In this document: positions 27,962 through 41,116 of the stretch, in pieces | Position numbering within the stretch: position 1 is the stretch's first letter | Layout: the number at the start of each line of letters is the position of its first letter | Assembly: GCA_947465395.1 (NCBI GenBank) | Contig: CANIAL010000013.1 | Coordinates: forward strand, 1 to 64,000 | From: Alphaproteobacteria bacterium | GTDB lineage: Bacteria > Pseudomonadota > Alphaproteobacteria > Micropepsales > Micropepsaceae | DNA: 64,000 nucleotides | Reading direction: 5' to 3' | Translations under genes and position numbers: made by a program | Notes under the pieces: model-generated | The model's database searches: none | Seen by the model: the letters and a program-made list of their open reading frames with translations, nothing else | What the model was told of the DNA's origin: nothing

Positions 27962-29116
27962 CTAAATGATACCGCCGGAATGGCGCGGGATTTCCACCTG
28001 GCGGTGGACATGGACGCTCATCAAAAGGCCAAAGCCGAACATCACCGTCAGCATGGCGGTGCCGCCATAGGACAGCAGCGGCATGGGTATACCCACCACC
28101 GGGATCAGGCCCATCACCATCAGCCCGTTGATCATGATGTAGAAGAAGAAATTGAGCGTGACGCCCATGGCCAGCAGGCGCCCGAACTGGCTGCGCGCCG
28201 CCATGGCGATCTGCAGGCCATAACCGATCACCACCGCGAACAGGATCAGCAGCGCCACCGAGCCCACAAAGCCGAACTCCTCCCCGAAATTGGTGAAGAT
28301 GAAGTCGGTCTGTTTTTCCGGCAGGAAGTTGAGGCGGCTTTGCGTGCCGTTGAGAAAGCCCTTGCCCGACAGCCCGCCCGAGCCAATGGCGATCTTGGCC
28401 TGGGTGATGTTCCAGCCCGCGCCCAACGCGTCGGAATCCGGGTCCAGGAAGGTCATCACCCGCGCCTTCTGGTAATCATGCAGAACAAAGCGCCAGGCCA
28501 GCGGCACCGCGGTCGCCACCGCCGCCAGCGCAGGGGTGATCCAGTACCAGGACAGGCCCGCCAGGAACAAAAGCGCGCAGCCATCGGCCACGATGATCAG
28601 CGTGGTGCCCAAATTGGGCTGCAGCACCACGAAAATGGCGGGAATGCCGATCATAGCCATAGCGATGCCCAGCGAGAGCGGGCGCGAGACTTCCTCCACG
28701 CTCTTGCCGTGCAGGAAGCGGGCAAGCGCCAGCACCAGCGACACCTTCATCAATTCGGACGGTTGCAGGTCCACCCCGCCCAGATTGATCCAGCGTTGTG
28801 CGCCAAGGCCCGAATGGCCCGCCACCACAACGGCCACCAGCAGCAGCAGCGCCAGCGCATAGGCGGGATAGGCGAGCGACATCCAGATGCGGATATCAAT
28901 CATCGCCACCGCCACCAGGATGAAACAGCCCGCGATGAAGCGGATGATCTGGGGCGTGGCCCAAGGCGAGAAATGCCCGCCCGCCACGGAATAGAGCATG
29001 GCAAAACCGGCGGATGCGAGCAGCGCGATCAGGAGCACCAGGCCCCAATTCACATCCATCATCTTGTCGCCGATGGAAAGCCGGTTCTTGGCGGCGGCAT
29101 AGGGGCGCGTGATCAT
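27962..29116 (-). CDS. rodA: RodA, peptidoglycan glycosyltransferase of the elongasome
   Basis: 384 residues, about ten membrane helices. SEDS signatures include QRWINLGGVDLQPSELMKVS, FVVLQPNLGTTLIIV, the catalytic-loop Asp region LNFLPEKQTDFIF and MPLLSYGGTAML. It polymerises lipid II for sidewall growth, paired with PBP2 (mrdA). Its start overlaps the mrdA stop by 1 nt (ATGA). It closes the mreB-C-D-mrdA-rodA operon. Confidence 0.97.
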   Translation of the reverse strand: MITRPYAAAKNRLSIGDKMMDVNWGLVLLIALLASAGFAMLYSVAGGHFSPWATPQIIRFIAGCFILVAVAMIDIRIWMSLAYPAYALALLLLVAVVVAGHSGLGAQRWINLGGVDLQPSELMKVSLVLALARFLHGKSVEEVSRPLSLGIAMAMIGIPAIFVVLQPNLGTTLIIVADGCALLFLAGLSWYWITPALAAVATAVPLAWRFVLHDYQKARVMTFLDPDSDALGAGWNITQAKIAIGSGGLSGKGFLNGTQSRLNFLPEKQTDFIFTNFGEEFGFVGSVALLILFAVVIGYGLQIAMAARSQFGRLLAMGVTLNFFFYIMINGLMVMGLIPVVGIPMPLLSYGGTAMLTVMFGFGLLMSVHVHRQVEIPRHSGGII

Positions 29117-31011
29117 CAGCCGCCCTTTTTATTGGTGGTGTTTTCCGCCGCCTTGACGGGATAGGCGGTCGGCATGGCCAGGGGATCGCGTTTTTGCGCG
29201 TAAAGAAGGATGTCGCGCGCCATCTGCACCTGCACATGCGCCACGGTGGCGCCATGTTCGATGACGCAGACGATGGCATATTTGGGATTCTCAATAGGCG
29301 CGAAGCCGATGAAGAGCGCATGGTCGCGCATCTTCCAGTCCAAATTTTCGTTCTTGGTGATGCCGCGCTGGTGTTCCTCGCGGGTGAAGACGCGCACCTG
29401 GGCGGTGCCGGTCTTGCCGGCCATTTCAAAGCCCGGCTCGGTGATGCGCCAGGGATAGGCCGAGCCGCCCGGCTCATTCGTCGTGGCGATCATGCCCGCG
29501 CGAAGCTGGGCAAAGGCCTCTTCGCTGAAATCCAGCGGCGGCGCCGTCTCGCGGTGCATGACGTTTCCGCCAACCATATGCACCAGGCGCGGTGACACGG
29601 CCTTGCCCGACGCGATGCGGGTGACTTCCTGCGCCAGTTGCAGCGGCGTGACGGTGACATAGCCCTGGCCGATGCCGACATTGAGCGTGTCGCCCTGCTG
29701 CCAGGTGGCCTTATAGGTTTTCTGCTTCCAGGCGCGGCTGGGCACCAGCCCCGATTTCTCGCCCGGCATTTCGATGCCCGTGGGCGCGCCCAGGCCCATC
29801 TTGCGCGCCGCCGTCTCGATCTTGTCTATGCCCACGCGCCGCGCGGTTTCATAGAAGAAGACATCGCAACTGTTCTTGATGCCGCCCTTGAGGTCCAGGC
29901 TGCCATGGCCTTCCTTGCGCCAGCAGTGGAAGTCGTGGCCGCCAAAGGTGATCTTGCCACTGCAATGCACGCGGTAATCCGGCGTGGCGATGCCCGCATC
30001 CACAGCCGCCAACGCCACGATGGGCTTGAAGGTGGAGCCCGGCGGATAGGTGCCGGACAGCGCCTTGTTCAAAAGCGGCTTGTGGTCGTTTTCCGTCAGC
30101 GTCTTCCACAAATCAAGCGAGATGCCGGTGTTGAATTCGTTGGGATCGAAGCCGGGGGTTGAGGCCAGCGCCAGCACGTCGCCGGTGGTGATGTCTGTGA
30201 CCACACAGGCGGCGCTTTCCTGGCCCAGCCTTTCGGCGGTGAAGCGTTGCAGGTCGCGGTCAATGGTCAGCCAGACATCCTTGCCCGGCTGGCCCGGATC
30301 ATGGCCCAGCTCGCGGATGACGCGACCAAAGGCGTTCACTTCCACCCGCGCATTGCCTGCCTCGCCGCGCACATCGGAATCCAGCTGCTTTTCAATGCCG
30401 CGCTTGCCGATGCGATAGCCGGGAATGTCCAGCAACTGGTCGTCTTCGCTTTTCTTGTCCTCGGGGGACACGGCGGCGACATAGCCCAGCACATGCGACA
30501 GCTCGGACTGGAAGGGATAGGCGCGGGTCTCGCCCACATCGGGCTGTACGCCGGGCAGGTAAGGCAAATGCAGGTTGATGCGCGAGAATTCCTCCCAGCT
30601 GAGGTTCTCGGCAACTGGCACCGGCACGAGTTTCTTGTTTTGGGCGATGGTCTGAAGGACGCGCTTTTTCTGCGTCTCGCTGAGGGAAATGACTTCGCCG
30701 ATCGTGTCCAGCGCCTGGCGGACACCGCCGCGCGCCTGTTCGGCCACCAGCAGCACGCGGTAATTGCGCTTGTTGTTGGCCAGCTCCACGCCGAAACGGT
30801 CCAGGATGCGGCCACGCGGCGGCGCCAGCAACCGTTCGCTGACCCGGTTGTCCTCGGCCTGGGTCATGTATTCGTCGCCGTCGCGGATCTGCAGCTGGTA
30901 GAGCCGGCCCGCCAGCACCGCGAAGATGGCCGTCATGCCGCCGCCGGCCGCGACCGTGCGGCGCGTGAAGGTTTCGTAGCGGCTTTTGTCTTTTTTATCG
31001 AAGACTGGCAT
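29116..31011 (-). CDS. mrdA: Penicillin-binding protein 2
   Basis: 631 residues. One N-terminal membrane helix (VAAGGGMTAIFAVLAGRLYQ), a pedestal domain (PRGRILDRFGVELANN), then the transpeptidase with the catalytic Ser326 and Lys329 (PPGSTFKP), SxN as KNSCDVFF and KTG as AGKTGTAQV. This is the transpeptidase partner of RodA, acting in the periplasm on sidewall peptidoglycan. MreD lies 18 bp upstream. Confidence 0.96.
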   Translation of the reverse strand: MPVFDKKDKSRYETFTRRTVAAGGGMTAIFAVLAGRLYQLQIRDGDEYMTQAEDNRVSERLLAPPRGRILDRFGVELANNKRNYRVLLVAEQARGGVRQALDTIGEVISLSETQKKRVLQTIAQNKKLVPVPVAENLSWEEFSRINLHLPYLPGVQPDVGETRAYPFQSELSHVLGYVAAVSPEDKKSEDDQLLDIPGYRIGKRGIEKQLDSDVRGEAGNARVEVNAFGRVIRELGHDPGQPGKDVWLTIDRDLQRFTAERLGQESAACVVTDITTGDVLALASTPGFDPNEFNTGISLDLWKTLTENDHKPLLNKALSGTYPPGSTFKPIVALAAVDAGIATPDYRVHCSGKITFGGHDFHCWRKEGHGSLDLKGGIKNSCDVFFYETARRVGIDKIETAARKMGLGAPTGIEMPGEKSGLVPSRAWKQKTYKATWQQGDTLNVGIGQGYVTVTPLQLAQEVTRIASGKAVSPRLVHMVGGNVMHRETAPPLDFSEEAFAQLRAGMIATTNEPGGSAYPWRITEPGFEMAGKTGTAQVRVFTREEHQRGITKNENLDWKMRDHALFIGFAPIENPKYAIVCVIEHGATVAHVQVQMARDILLYAQKRDPLAMPTAYPVKAAENTTNKKGG

Positions 31012-31029
31012 CAGAAATCATGACCCATC

Positions 31030-31566
31030 TTAAAAATCACTTCTAAGGGGGCCGACAAGATGGCGATGGATAATGCCGATGACAAAAGTCGCGGGAACAT
31101 AGAACAGCACCGTCATCGCCAGCTCGCTGAAGATGGGCGCGAAAAGCGGCGGCCGGCCATGCAACGCCGCCACCGTGAGCCAGGCGCAGGCGCAGGCGAA
31201 GGCCGCTGCCGCCGCAAAGCCCAGCACCGCCACCAGGCCGGACAACCCGGCGAAACTGTCACGCTGGCGCGCCACCAGCGCATAGGTGAGGACGAAGGAC
31301 AGCGTCCAGACGCCGGGCGGGCCGCCCGAGACGACGTCTTCCAGCAGGCCGATAACAAGGGTAACAGCCGGGGTCATCAGGTCTGGCCGCACTAGGCACC
31401 AGAAATAGACCGGCACCAGGCCCAGGAGCGGCGTCGGCACCAGTCCGCCGAAAAGCGGCACCGGCAAATTCGCCAGCAGCACCGCCAGCATGCCGCAAGT
31501 GACCGGCACCAGCGCCGAGAAAAAGCGCAAGACGGGCATCTGGGCAAATCGCTCCGCTAACGTCAT
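31030..31566 (-). CDS. mreD: Rod shape-determining protein MreD
   Basis: 178 residues with about five helices (VTCGMLAVLLANLPVPLFGG, LTPAVTLVIGLLEDVVSGGP). It links MreC to the cytoplasmic elongasome parts. The start overlaps the mreC stop by 4 nt. The sequence of MreD is poorly conserved; the assignment rests on size, topology, the FWCLVRPDLMTP motif (known MreD region) and position between mreC and mrdA. Confidence 0.93.
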   Translation of the reverse strand: MTLAERFAQMPVLRFFSALVPVTCGMLAVLLANLPVPLFGGLVPTPLLGLVPVYFWCLVRPDLMTPAVTLVIGLLEDVVSGGPPGVWTLSFVLTYALVARQRDSFAGLSGLVAVLGFAAAAAFACACAWLTVAALHGRPPLFAPIFSELAMTVLFYVPATFVIGIIHRHLVGPLRSDF

Positions 31567-32603
31567 GGCGGGGGCGGTTCGTCGGAGGCGGGACCCGGCT
31601 TTGCCACCTCCAGCGGCGCCTGCGAGGCGGACGGGATCGGCCTTGTTGCGGCCTGCAAGGTCGTGAGGGGCGCCACTTGCGGCGCGACCACGGGCATGAC
31701 GGGCGCAGGCACGACAGGCTTCAGCCCCGCCGCCACGGCGGGCAACTGGGCGCTGGTGCCGGGCGGCAACGTCTCGGGCGCGCGGCGGAAGGCCAGCACT
31801 TCCACATCTTCGCTGGAAGCGGCTTCCGCCAGCAGCGCCACGCGATAGCTCCCGGCGTCCCCAACCACCGTGCCGATGGGAAGGCCAGGCGGCAGCAACC
31901 CGCCATCACCGGACGAGACCACCTGGTCGCCCACATTCAGATGCACCTGGCGCGACAGCGTATCCAGCGCGGGCATGGGCGTGTTGTCGCCCGCCATGAT
32001 GGCCTGGGTGTTGCCCACCTTGGCGTCATTATGGACGATGGTGACGGGAATGCGGCTGTTCAAATCCGTCAGCAGGATCACCCAGCTGGTGCGGTCACCG
32101 GCCAGGTAAATACGCCCGATCATGCCGCGCGCATCCACCACTGCCTCGCCCGGCTTGACGTTGCTGGTGCGCCCCGCATCCAGGATCATGGTTTCCAGGA
32201 AAGGGCGGCTGGCGCGGCCAATAACGCGGGCCAGCACCGAATTGACGTCGGGGTCGGGCACGGCATGCAGCAGCGACTGGTAGCGCGCCACCCTGCCCTG
32301 CATCACCACCGCCACATTGCGCCACTGGCGCAGGCGCGCATTCTCGTCCTTCAGGCGCAGATTTTCCTGATAGACGCTGAAGATCTCGCCGATGGAGCCG
32401 GCAAAGCGGCCAAAGCTCTGCACCGGGGCATGCACGCTTTCCAGCATGGGCTGCATCCAGTCCGTCAGGCGGGTGCGGGCGCTGTCGAACAATCCGCTCT
32501 GCGCCTTGCCCACCAGGACCAGGACAACAGCCAGCGCAATCACGATCACCAGCGGAAGCTGGGCGTTGCCGCGTCGGGCTATCTTCCAGACTCCATTGGC
32601 CAT
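31563..32603 (-). CDS. mreC: Rod shape-determining protein MreC
   Basis: 346 residues: one N-terminal helix (LPLVIVIALAVVLVLVGKAQ), a coiled coil (YQENLRLKDENARLRQWRNV) and two beta-barrels (AVVDARGMIGRIYLAG; PGLPIGTVVGDAG). The C-terminal tail is Pro/Ala/Val-rich and disordered. MreC forms filaments in the periplasm coupling MreB to PBP2. It follows mreB by 26 bp. Confidence 0.95.
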   Translation of the reverse strand: MANGVWKIARRGNAQLPLVIVIALAVVLVLVGKAQSGLFDSARTRLTDWMQPMLESVHAPVQSFGRFAGSIGEIFSVYQENLRLKDENARLRQWRNVAVVMQGRVARYQSLLHAVPDPDVNSVLARVIGRASRPFLETMILDAGRTSNVKPGEAVVDARGMIGRIYLAGDRTSWVILLTDLNSRIPVTIVHNDAKVGNTQAIMAGDNTPMPALDTLSRQVHLNVGDQVVSSGDGGLLPPGLPIGTVVGDAGSYRVALLAEAASSEDVEVLAFRRAPETLPPGTSAQLPAVAAGLKPVVPAPVMPVVAPQVAPLTTLQAATRPIPSASQAPLEVAKPGPASDEPPPP

Positions 32604-32629
32604 GACGAACGCGGTCCCTTTCCGCGGGT

Positions 32630-35328
<2,699 letters not shown>

Positions 35329-35347
35329 GACGCGTGTCCTTGAGTTC

Positions 35348-35556
35348 GCCGCTTTGCGGCTTCTGTTTTCTTGCCCGTTGATCCCCCAGTCGCCCGCGCG
35401 CAAATCATTTTGCGCGCTTGCAAGCGCCTAGGGGCAGCTAAGAAAAAGAAGCGACAGCGAAGAACCGGCAGAAGGACCGGTTTTCGAAACCGGGCGCGCG
35501 AAATTGCGGGCGGAGAATCCACCATTCGCAAAATCCTGTTGCACACCCTTCGTCAT
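35348..35556 (-). promoter_or_regulatory. Candidate attenuator leader of leuA
   Basis: Minus-strand leader: a 42-codon ORF ending in leucine codons, a palindrome (GCGCTTGCAAGCGC, 35414-35427) right after its stop, an overlapping and so mutually exclusive perfect 9-bp stem (gcgcgcaaa/tttgcgcgc, 35396-35417), and a gccgc/gcggc stem (35348-35360) 7 nt from the leuA Shine-Dalgarno. Inside the ORF ccggttt/aaaccgg (35477-35493) competes with aaccgg/ccggtt. No strong U-tract is seen. Structures are directly visible; control by leucine is inferred. Confidence 0.5.
35428..35556 (-). CDS. Putative leuA leader peptide (42 residues)
   Basis: ATG 35556 opens a frame ending SAGSSLSLLFLSCP and TAG (35428-35430). 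The clustered Leu codons (L-S-L-L-F-L) just before the stop, ahead of competing hairpins and 100 bp before leuA, fit a leucine-sensing leader. Two other frames across the region are also open, so coding is not certain, and the ribosome binding site is weak. Confidence 0.45.
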   Translation of the reverse strand: MTKGVQQDFANGGFSARNFARPVSKTGPSAGSSLSLLFLSCP

Positions 35557-35811
35557 GGACCTGTCCGAGCATCGCGGTAAGCGACGGTAATAGCACCGTT
35601 TTTCCGCGGTATACGGGCCATTTTACGCCGCTTTTGCGTGGGTACGCAAGGCGCAAGCCCGCCCCCTGCGTTAATACATTGAATTCCGTGTGTTATTTCC
35701 CGCTGTCACCATTCCGCGCTTTCACCCTTCGCCCTGAAGTGCTTGTGTCACCCGGCGGTGGGCTTTAAGGCGGCCGCATATCTTTGGCCCCATTTCAGGC
35801 CCGCCAGACAC

Positions 35812-37536
35812 ATGAAAATCCTGCCGCCCGTCTCCATCGAAGCAGGCCGCCTGCTGCCCAGCCGCTGGGACCTGCTGGCGGCGGTGCTGGTGCTTGGATT
35901 CATTGCCGCTTTTGCCGATGTCAGCCGCACCCTGGTGCAGCCTCTTTCCACCGTGACCAGCCATGGCCTGAGCCTGGACCCCTGGCTGCTGCCCGGCTAC
36001 GCGCTGCGCACCGCTCTTCGCATGCTGCTGGCGATGGGGACGTCGCTGGTCTTCACCTTCACCTATGCCACCTGGGCGGCCAAGAACCCCCGTGCCGGGA
36101 CCCTGCTGGTGCCGCTGCTGGACGTGCTGCAATCGGTCCCCATCCTGGGGTTCCTGTCGGTGACGGTGGTGTGGTTCATCTCGCTGGCGCCGGGACGGGT
36201 CTTTGGGGCGGAATTGGCGGCCGTCTTTGCCATCTTCACCAGCCAGGCCTGGAACATGGCCTTCAGCTTCTACCAGTCGCTGCGGTCTGTCCCTGAGGAC
36301 CTGACACAGGCAGGGCGCATGTTCGGACTGTCGGCCTGGGCGCGCTTCTGGCGGATCGAGGCGCCCTTCGCCATGCCGCCGCTGATCTGGAACATGATGG
36401 TGTCCATGTCGGGGGGCTGGTTCTTCGTGACCCTGTCCGAGGCCATCAGCGTGGGCAAGACCACCATCGCGCTTCCCGGCATCGGGTCGTACATCGCGGT
36501 CGCCATCGCGCAGAAGAACATGACCGCCATCTTCTATGCCATCGCCGCCATGCTTGTGGTGATCCTAGTCTATGACCAGTTGCTGTTCCGCCCGCTGGTG
36601 GCCTGGGCCGACCGCTTCCGGGTGGGCGACGATGTCAGCGATGATCCGCCGCAAAGCTGGGTTTTCACCATGCTGCGCCGCTCGCGGCTGATTGACGTTA
36701 TCAGCGCCCCGTTCGAACAGATGATCCGCTGGAGCTACCGCTTCCAGCCGCCGTCCTTCGGCGTCAGCGCCGGCATGCGCGAGCGCGGCGGCCGCGCCGG
36801 CGACATCATCTGGTATGCGCTTCTGGCCGTGCTGGGTGTCTATGCGGCCTGGCGCATCTATGATTTTTCCGTGACCAACCTGACCTGGGGCGACCTGGGC
36901 ATCACCGTCTGGCTGGGCGCCATCACCATGCTGCGCGTGGTGGTGCTGATTTTGCTGGCCAGCCTGATCTGGCTGCCCATCGGCGTCTATGTGGGCCTGC
37001 GCCCCCGCCTGACCAGCATCTTGCAGCCGGTGGCGCAATTCTTCGCAGCCTTCCCCGCCAACATTCTCTTCCCGCTGGTGGTGTCGGTGATCGTGGCCTG
37101 GTCGCTGAACCCCGACATCTGGCTTTCCCCGCTGATGGTGCTAGGGACGCAATGGTACATCCTGTTCAATGTTATTGCGGGTGCCAGCACCATGTCGCGC
37201 GAACTTCTGGATGCGGGCGACAATTTCGGGGTCAAGGGCTGGCTGTGGTGGAAGCGCATCGCCCTGCCCGCCGTCTTTCCCTATTATTTGACGGGCGCCA
37301 TCACCGCGTCGGGCGGCACCTGGAATGCCTCCATCGTGGCGGAGGTGGCAAGCTGGGGCACGACCACGCTTCACGCGCATGGCCTGGGCGCGTACCTGGC
37401 CGACGCCACATTGGCGGGAGATTTTCGCCATGTCATGCTGGGCATGGCGGTGATGGCCTTTTTCGTGGTGGTGGTGAACCGCATTTTCTGGCAACCGCTT
37501 TACTGGTATGCCGAACGCAAATTCCGGGCGGATTGA
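35812..37536 (+). CDS. ABC transporter permease with two fused permease domains
   Basis: 574 residues. Two BPD_transp_1 domains are joined in one chain: the first with the EAA-like loop GRMFGLSAWARFWRIEAPFA, the second with AGDNFGVKGWLWWKRIALPA. Each half is six-helical in outline. The NitT/TauT (nitrate, sulfonate, bicarbonate) class has this form with an AAA-associated ATPase. Start 35812 is chosen because the earlier codons are not hydrophobic or conserved. The ATPase gene follows 1 bp later. No solute-binding protein is nearby, so substrate and even direction stay open. Confidence 0.85.
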   Translation: MKILPPVSIEAGRLLPSRWDLLAAVLVLGFIAAFADVSRTLVQPLSTVTSHGLSLDPWLLPGYALRTALRMLLAMGTSLVFTFTYATWAAKNPRAGTLLVPLLDVLQSVPILGFLSVTVVWFISLAPGRVFGAELAAVFAIFTSQAWNMAFSFYQSLRSVPEDLTQAGRMFGLSAWARFWRIEAPFAMPPLIWNMMVSMSGGWFFVTLSEAISVGKTTIALPGIGSYIAVAIAQKNMTAIFYAIAAMLVVILVYDQLLFRPLVAWADRFRVGDDVSDDPPQSWVFTMLRRSRLIDVISAPFEQMIRWSYRFQPPSFGVSAGMRERGGRAGDIIWYALLAVLGVYAAWRIYDFSVTNLTWGDLGITVWLGAITMLRVVVLILLASLIWLPIGVYVGLRPRLTSILQPVAQFFAAFPANILFPLVVSVIVAWSLNPDIWLSPLMVLGTQWYILFNVIAGASTMSRELLDAGDNFGVKGWLWWKRIALPAVFPYYLTGAITASGGTWNASIVAEVASWGTTTLHAHGLGAYLADATLAGDFRHVMLGMAVMAFFVVVVNRIFWQPLYWYAERKFRAD

Positions 37537-37537
37537 A

Positions 37538-38824
37538 ATGACCAACTTGCTCGATGTGCAGAATGCCAGGCGCACCTTTCCCCGCAGCGGGGGCGAGGAA
37601 TTGCTGGTGCTGGATGACGTGAACCTGACCATGAAGCAGGGCGAGATCGTGGGCCTGCTGGGCCGGTCCGGCTCCGGCAAATCCACCTTGCTGCGCCTGA
37701 TCGCGGGCCTGGCGCGGCCGCAGGGCGGCAGCCTTTCCTATATGGGCGCGCCCATCGAAGGCCCGGTGCAGGGCGTCGCCATGGTGTTCCAGGGCTTTGC
37801 GCTGTTCCCCTGGATGACGGTCTTGGAAAATGTGCAGTTGGGACTGGAGGCGCTGGGCCTGCCGCAAGCCGAAATCCGCGCCCGCGCCCTGGCGGCCATC
37901 GATCTGATCGGGTTGGACGGTTACGAAAGCGCGTACCCACGCGAATTGTCCGGCGGCATGCGCCAGCGCGTGGGCTTTGCCCGCGCCGTGGTGGTGCATC
38001 CCAGCATCCTTCTGATGGACGAACCCTTCAGCGCGCTTGACGTGCTGACGGCGGAGAATTTGCGTACCGACCTGATCGAGTTGTGGGGCAATGGCAAGCT
38101 GCCCATCAAGGGCATTCTTCTTGTCACGCACAATATCGAGGAAGCGGTGCTGATGTGCGACCGGGTCTTGCTGATGACGTCCAATCCGGGGCGCATCAGT
38201 TCGGAGATCAAGATTGATTTGCCGCAGCCGCGCGACCGCACCAGCGCGCCGTTCGAGGATTATGTGGACCAGATCTACGTGGAAATGACCGCACGGCGGG
38301 TGGAGCGCATGCGCGCCATCACCGGCACCACCGGCATCGAGATGCCGCTGACGCATGTGTCGCCCAACCAGGTGGCCGGCTTGATCGAGGCGCTGGCGGC
38401 CATGCCCTATGACGGCAAGGCGGACTTGCCCGACATTGCGTACGAACAGGAACTGGAAGTGGACGAATTGTTTCCGGTGGCCGAAGCCATGCAGTTGCTG
38501 CGCCTGGCGGAAGTGGAAGGCGGCGACATCAAGCTGACCCATATGGGCAAGCGTTTTGCCGATGCCGATCTGAACGAGCGCAAGGAAATCTTCTCCCGCG
38601 CCTTGATGAGCCATGTGCCGCTGGCCGCCCATATCCGAAAAGTGCTGGACGAGCGCAAAAGCCATTCGGCGCCCAAGACCCGCTTCCTGGACGAACTGGA
38701 AGACCATATGGCGGAAGACGCAGCGGAAGACACGCTGAAGACGGTGGTGAGCTGGGCGCGCTTCGGAGAACTCTTCTCCTATGACGACGACGCTGCGGCG
38801 TTCTCGCTTGAGAACCCGACTTAA
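37538..38824 (+). CDS. ABC transporter ATP-binding protein with AAA-associated C-terminal domain
   Basis: 428 residues. Walker A GRSGSGKST (42-50), signature LSGGMRQRVG, Walker B ILLMDEPFS and switch His (VTHNIEEAV) are intact. After about 270 an extra winged-helix-like AAA-associated domain follows (FPVAEAMQLLRLAEVEGGDI, RKEIFSRALMSHVPLAAHIR). This is the NitT/TauT subgroup with a C-terminal regulatory domain. It begins 1 nt after the permease stop, giving a two-gene unit. Confidence 0.9.
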   Translation: MTNLLDVQNARRTFPRSGGEELLVLDDVNLTMKQGEIVGLLGRSGSGKSTLLRLIAGLARPQGGSLSYMGAPIEGPVQGVAMVFQGFALFPWMTVLENVQLGLEALGLPQAEIRARALAAIDLIGLDGYESAYPRELSGGMRQRVGFARAVVVHPSILLMDEPFSALDVLTAENLRTDLIELWGNGKLPIKGILLVTHNIEEAVLMCDRVLLMTSNPGRISSEIKIDLPQPRDRTSAPFEDYVDQIYVEMTARRVERMRAITGTTGIEMPLTHVSPNQVAGLIEALAAMPYDGKADLPDIAYEQELEVDELFPVAEAMQLLRLAEVEGGDIKLTHMGKRFADADLNERKEIFSRALMSHVPLAAHIRKVLDERKSHSAPKTRFLDELEDHMAEDAAEDTLKTVVSWARFGELFSYDDDAAAFSLENPT

Positions 38825-38829
38825 AGCAA

Positions 38830-38859
38830 AACGCCGCGCATCTTTCGATACGCGGCGTT
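38830..38859. terminator. Bidirectional terminator between ABC ATPase and ilvC
   Basis: A 9-bp stem aacgccgcg/cgcggcgtt encloses a loop with a further atc/gat pairing. Minus-strand reading gives GCGTTTTGCTTT after the stem, serving ilvC; the ABC ATPase stops 6 bp away on the other side. Confidence 0.75.
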
Positions 38860-38882
38860 GAGCAAGACGAAAGTCGAAGCGG

Positions 38883-39914
<1,032 letters not shown>

Positions 39915-39989
39915 TTAATCAGCGGCGGTTTCTATCCGCTGACGCCCTTTTGGGCAATTGTATTTATAACCATGCCCCTCCGGGGCAAT

Positions 39990-40604
39990 TCACATATTCA
40001 AAAGCATGACCACGCTGGCGGCCAGGAGCAGGCCCATGGCCATGTTAAAGGCCCGGATACGGGCCGGAATCTTGAGGAAATCCCTGAGCGCCACGCCGAA
40101 CCCCGCCCAGATCAGCATGCAGGGTATGTTGATAATGGAGAACACCAAGGTCACCAGCGCCACGTCCCGCGCTACATGGCCGGGATGCACATACAGGGCA
40201 GTGGCGGTGATGGTCATCACCCACAATTTGGGGTTCACCCACTGGAAGGCCACCGCCGCGCCAAAGCGCATGGGATGGGGATGATGGGCGTCGCCGCCGC
40301 CCAGGCTGCCAGCGGTGGCGATCTTCCAGGCCAGCCACAGCGTATAGGCGATGCCCGTCGCCTGCACCGCCCGGCGCACGATGGGATATTCCTGGAAGAC
40401 AAAGCCTAGTCCGAAGCCGGTGGCCAGCATGATGATGATCAGCCCGGTGAAGATGCCCGCCATGTGCGGCACCGTGCGCGCCATGCCGAAATTCACCCCG
40501 GAGGTAGTCAGCATGATGTTGTTGGGGCCGGGCGTGATGGAGCTGGCCACCGTGAAGGAAACCAGCGCCGTCAATAACGGCAATGTTAAGGGGTCAGGCG
40601 ACAT
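39990..40604 (-). CDS. LysE/RhtB-family amino-acid exporter
   Basis: 204 residues, six helices. VASSITPGPNNIMLTTSGVN is the family N-terminal motif (TPGPN). MRFGAAVAFQWVNPKLWVMT is the second motif (NPK). It lies between ilvC and ilvH, 12 bp after ilvH, so co-expression is likely. Export of branched-chain amino acids or intermediates is inferred from position. Confidence 0.88.
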   Translation of the reverse strand: MSPDPLTLPLLTALVSFTVASSITPGPNNIMLTTSGVNFGMARTVPHMAGIFTGLIIIMLATGFGLGFVFQEYPIVRRAVQATGIAYTLWLAWKIATAGSLGGGDAHHPHPMRFGAAVAFQWVNPKLWVMTITATALYVHPGHVARDVALVTLVFSIINIPCMLIWAGFGVALRDFLKIPARIRAFNMAMGLLLAASVVMLLNM

Positions 40605-40616
40605 GGCATCACGCCG

Positions 40617-41114
40617 TCACACGGCATCCGCGTCGCGGCTGATGGCCGCCACGCCGGTGCGCGAGACATCCAGCAAGCCCAAAGGCCGCATGGCGGCGAT
40701 GAAGGCATCAATCTGGCCGGGCGCATCCATGATCTCGAACACCAGCGTCTTGCCGCCGGTTTCCAGCGCGCGGGCCTTGAACGGCTCCGCCGCCTTCAGG
40801 GCCGCATCGCGCTTGCCGCCGTCCAGCTTGACCAGCGCCATTTCGCGTTCGATCCCGCCCTTGGCGCTTGTCCAGTTGACCACGCCATGCACCGGCACCA
40901 GGCGGCGCAGTTGCGCCTCGATCTGCTCGACCACGGCGGGCGTGCCAGAGGTGACGATGGTGATGCGCGACGTGTGCTGGGCGGCGTCGGTTTCCGCCAC
41001 CGTCAGGCTTTCGATATTGTAGCCGCGCGCGGAAAACAGCCCCACCACGCGGGCCAGCACGCCAGCCTCATTGTCCACCTGAACCGTCAGGATATGTCGC
41101 TTGATATCGGCCAT
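40617..41114 (-). CDS. ilvH: Acetolactate synthase small subunit
   Basis: 165 residues. The ACT domain opens with HILTVQVDNEAGVLARVVGL, then FSARGYNIESLTVAETDAAQ, the classical ilvH/ilvN form, and a second ACT-like half (FEIMDAPGQIDAFIAAMRPL). It gives valine feedback and activates the large subunit. It begins 2 bp after the ilvI stop. Confidence 0.95.
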   Translation of the reverse strand: MADIKRHILTVQVDNEAGVLARVVGLFSARGYNIESLTVAETDAAQHTSRITIVTSGTPAVVEQIEAQLRRLVPVHGVVNWTSAKGGIEREMALVKLDGGKRDAALKAAEPFKARALETGGKTLVFEIMDAPGQIDAFIAAMRPLGLLDVSRTGVAAISRDADAV

Positions 41115-41116
41115 GG

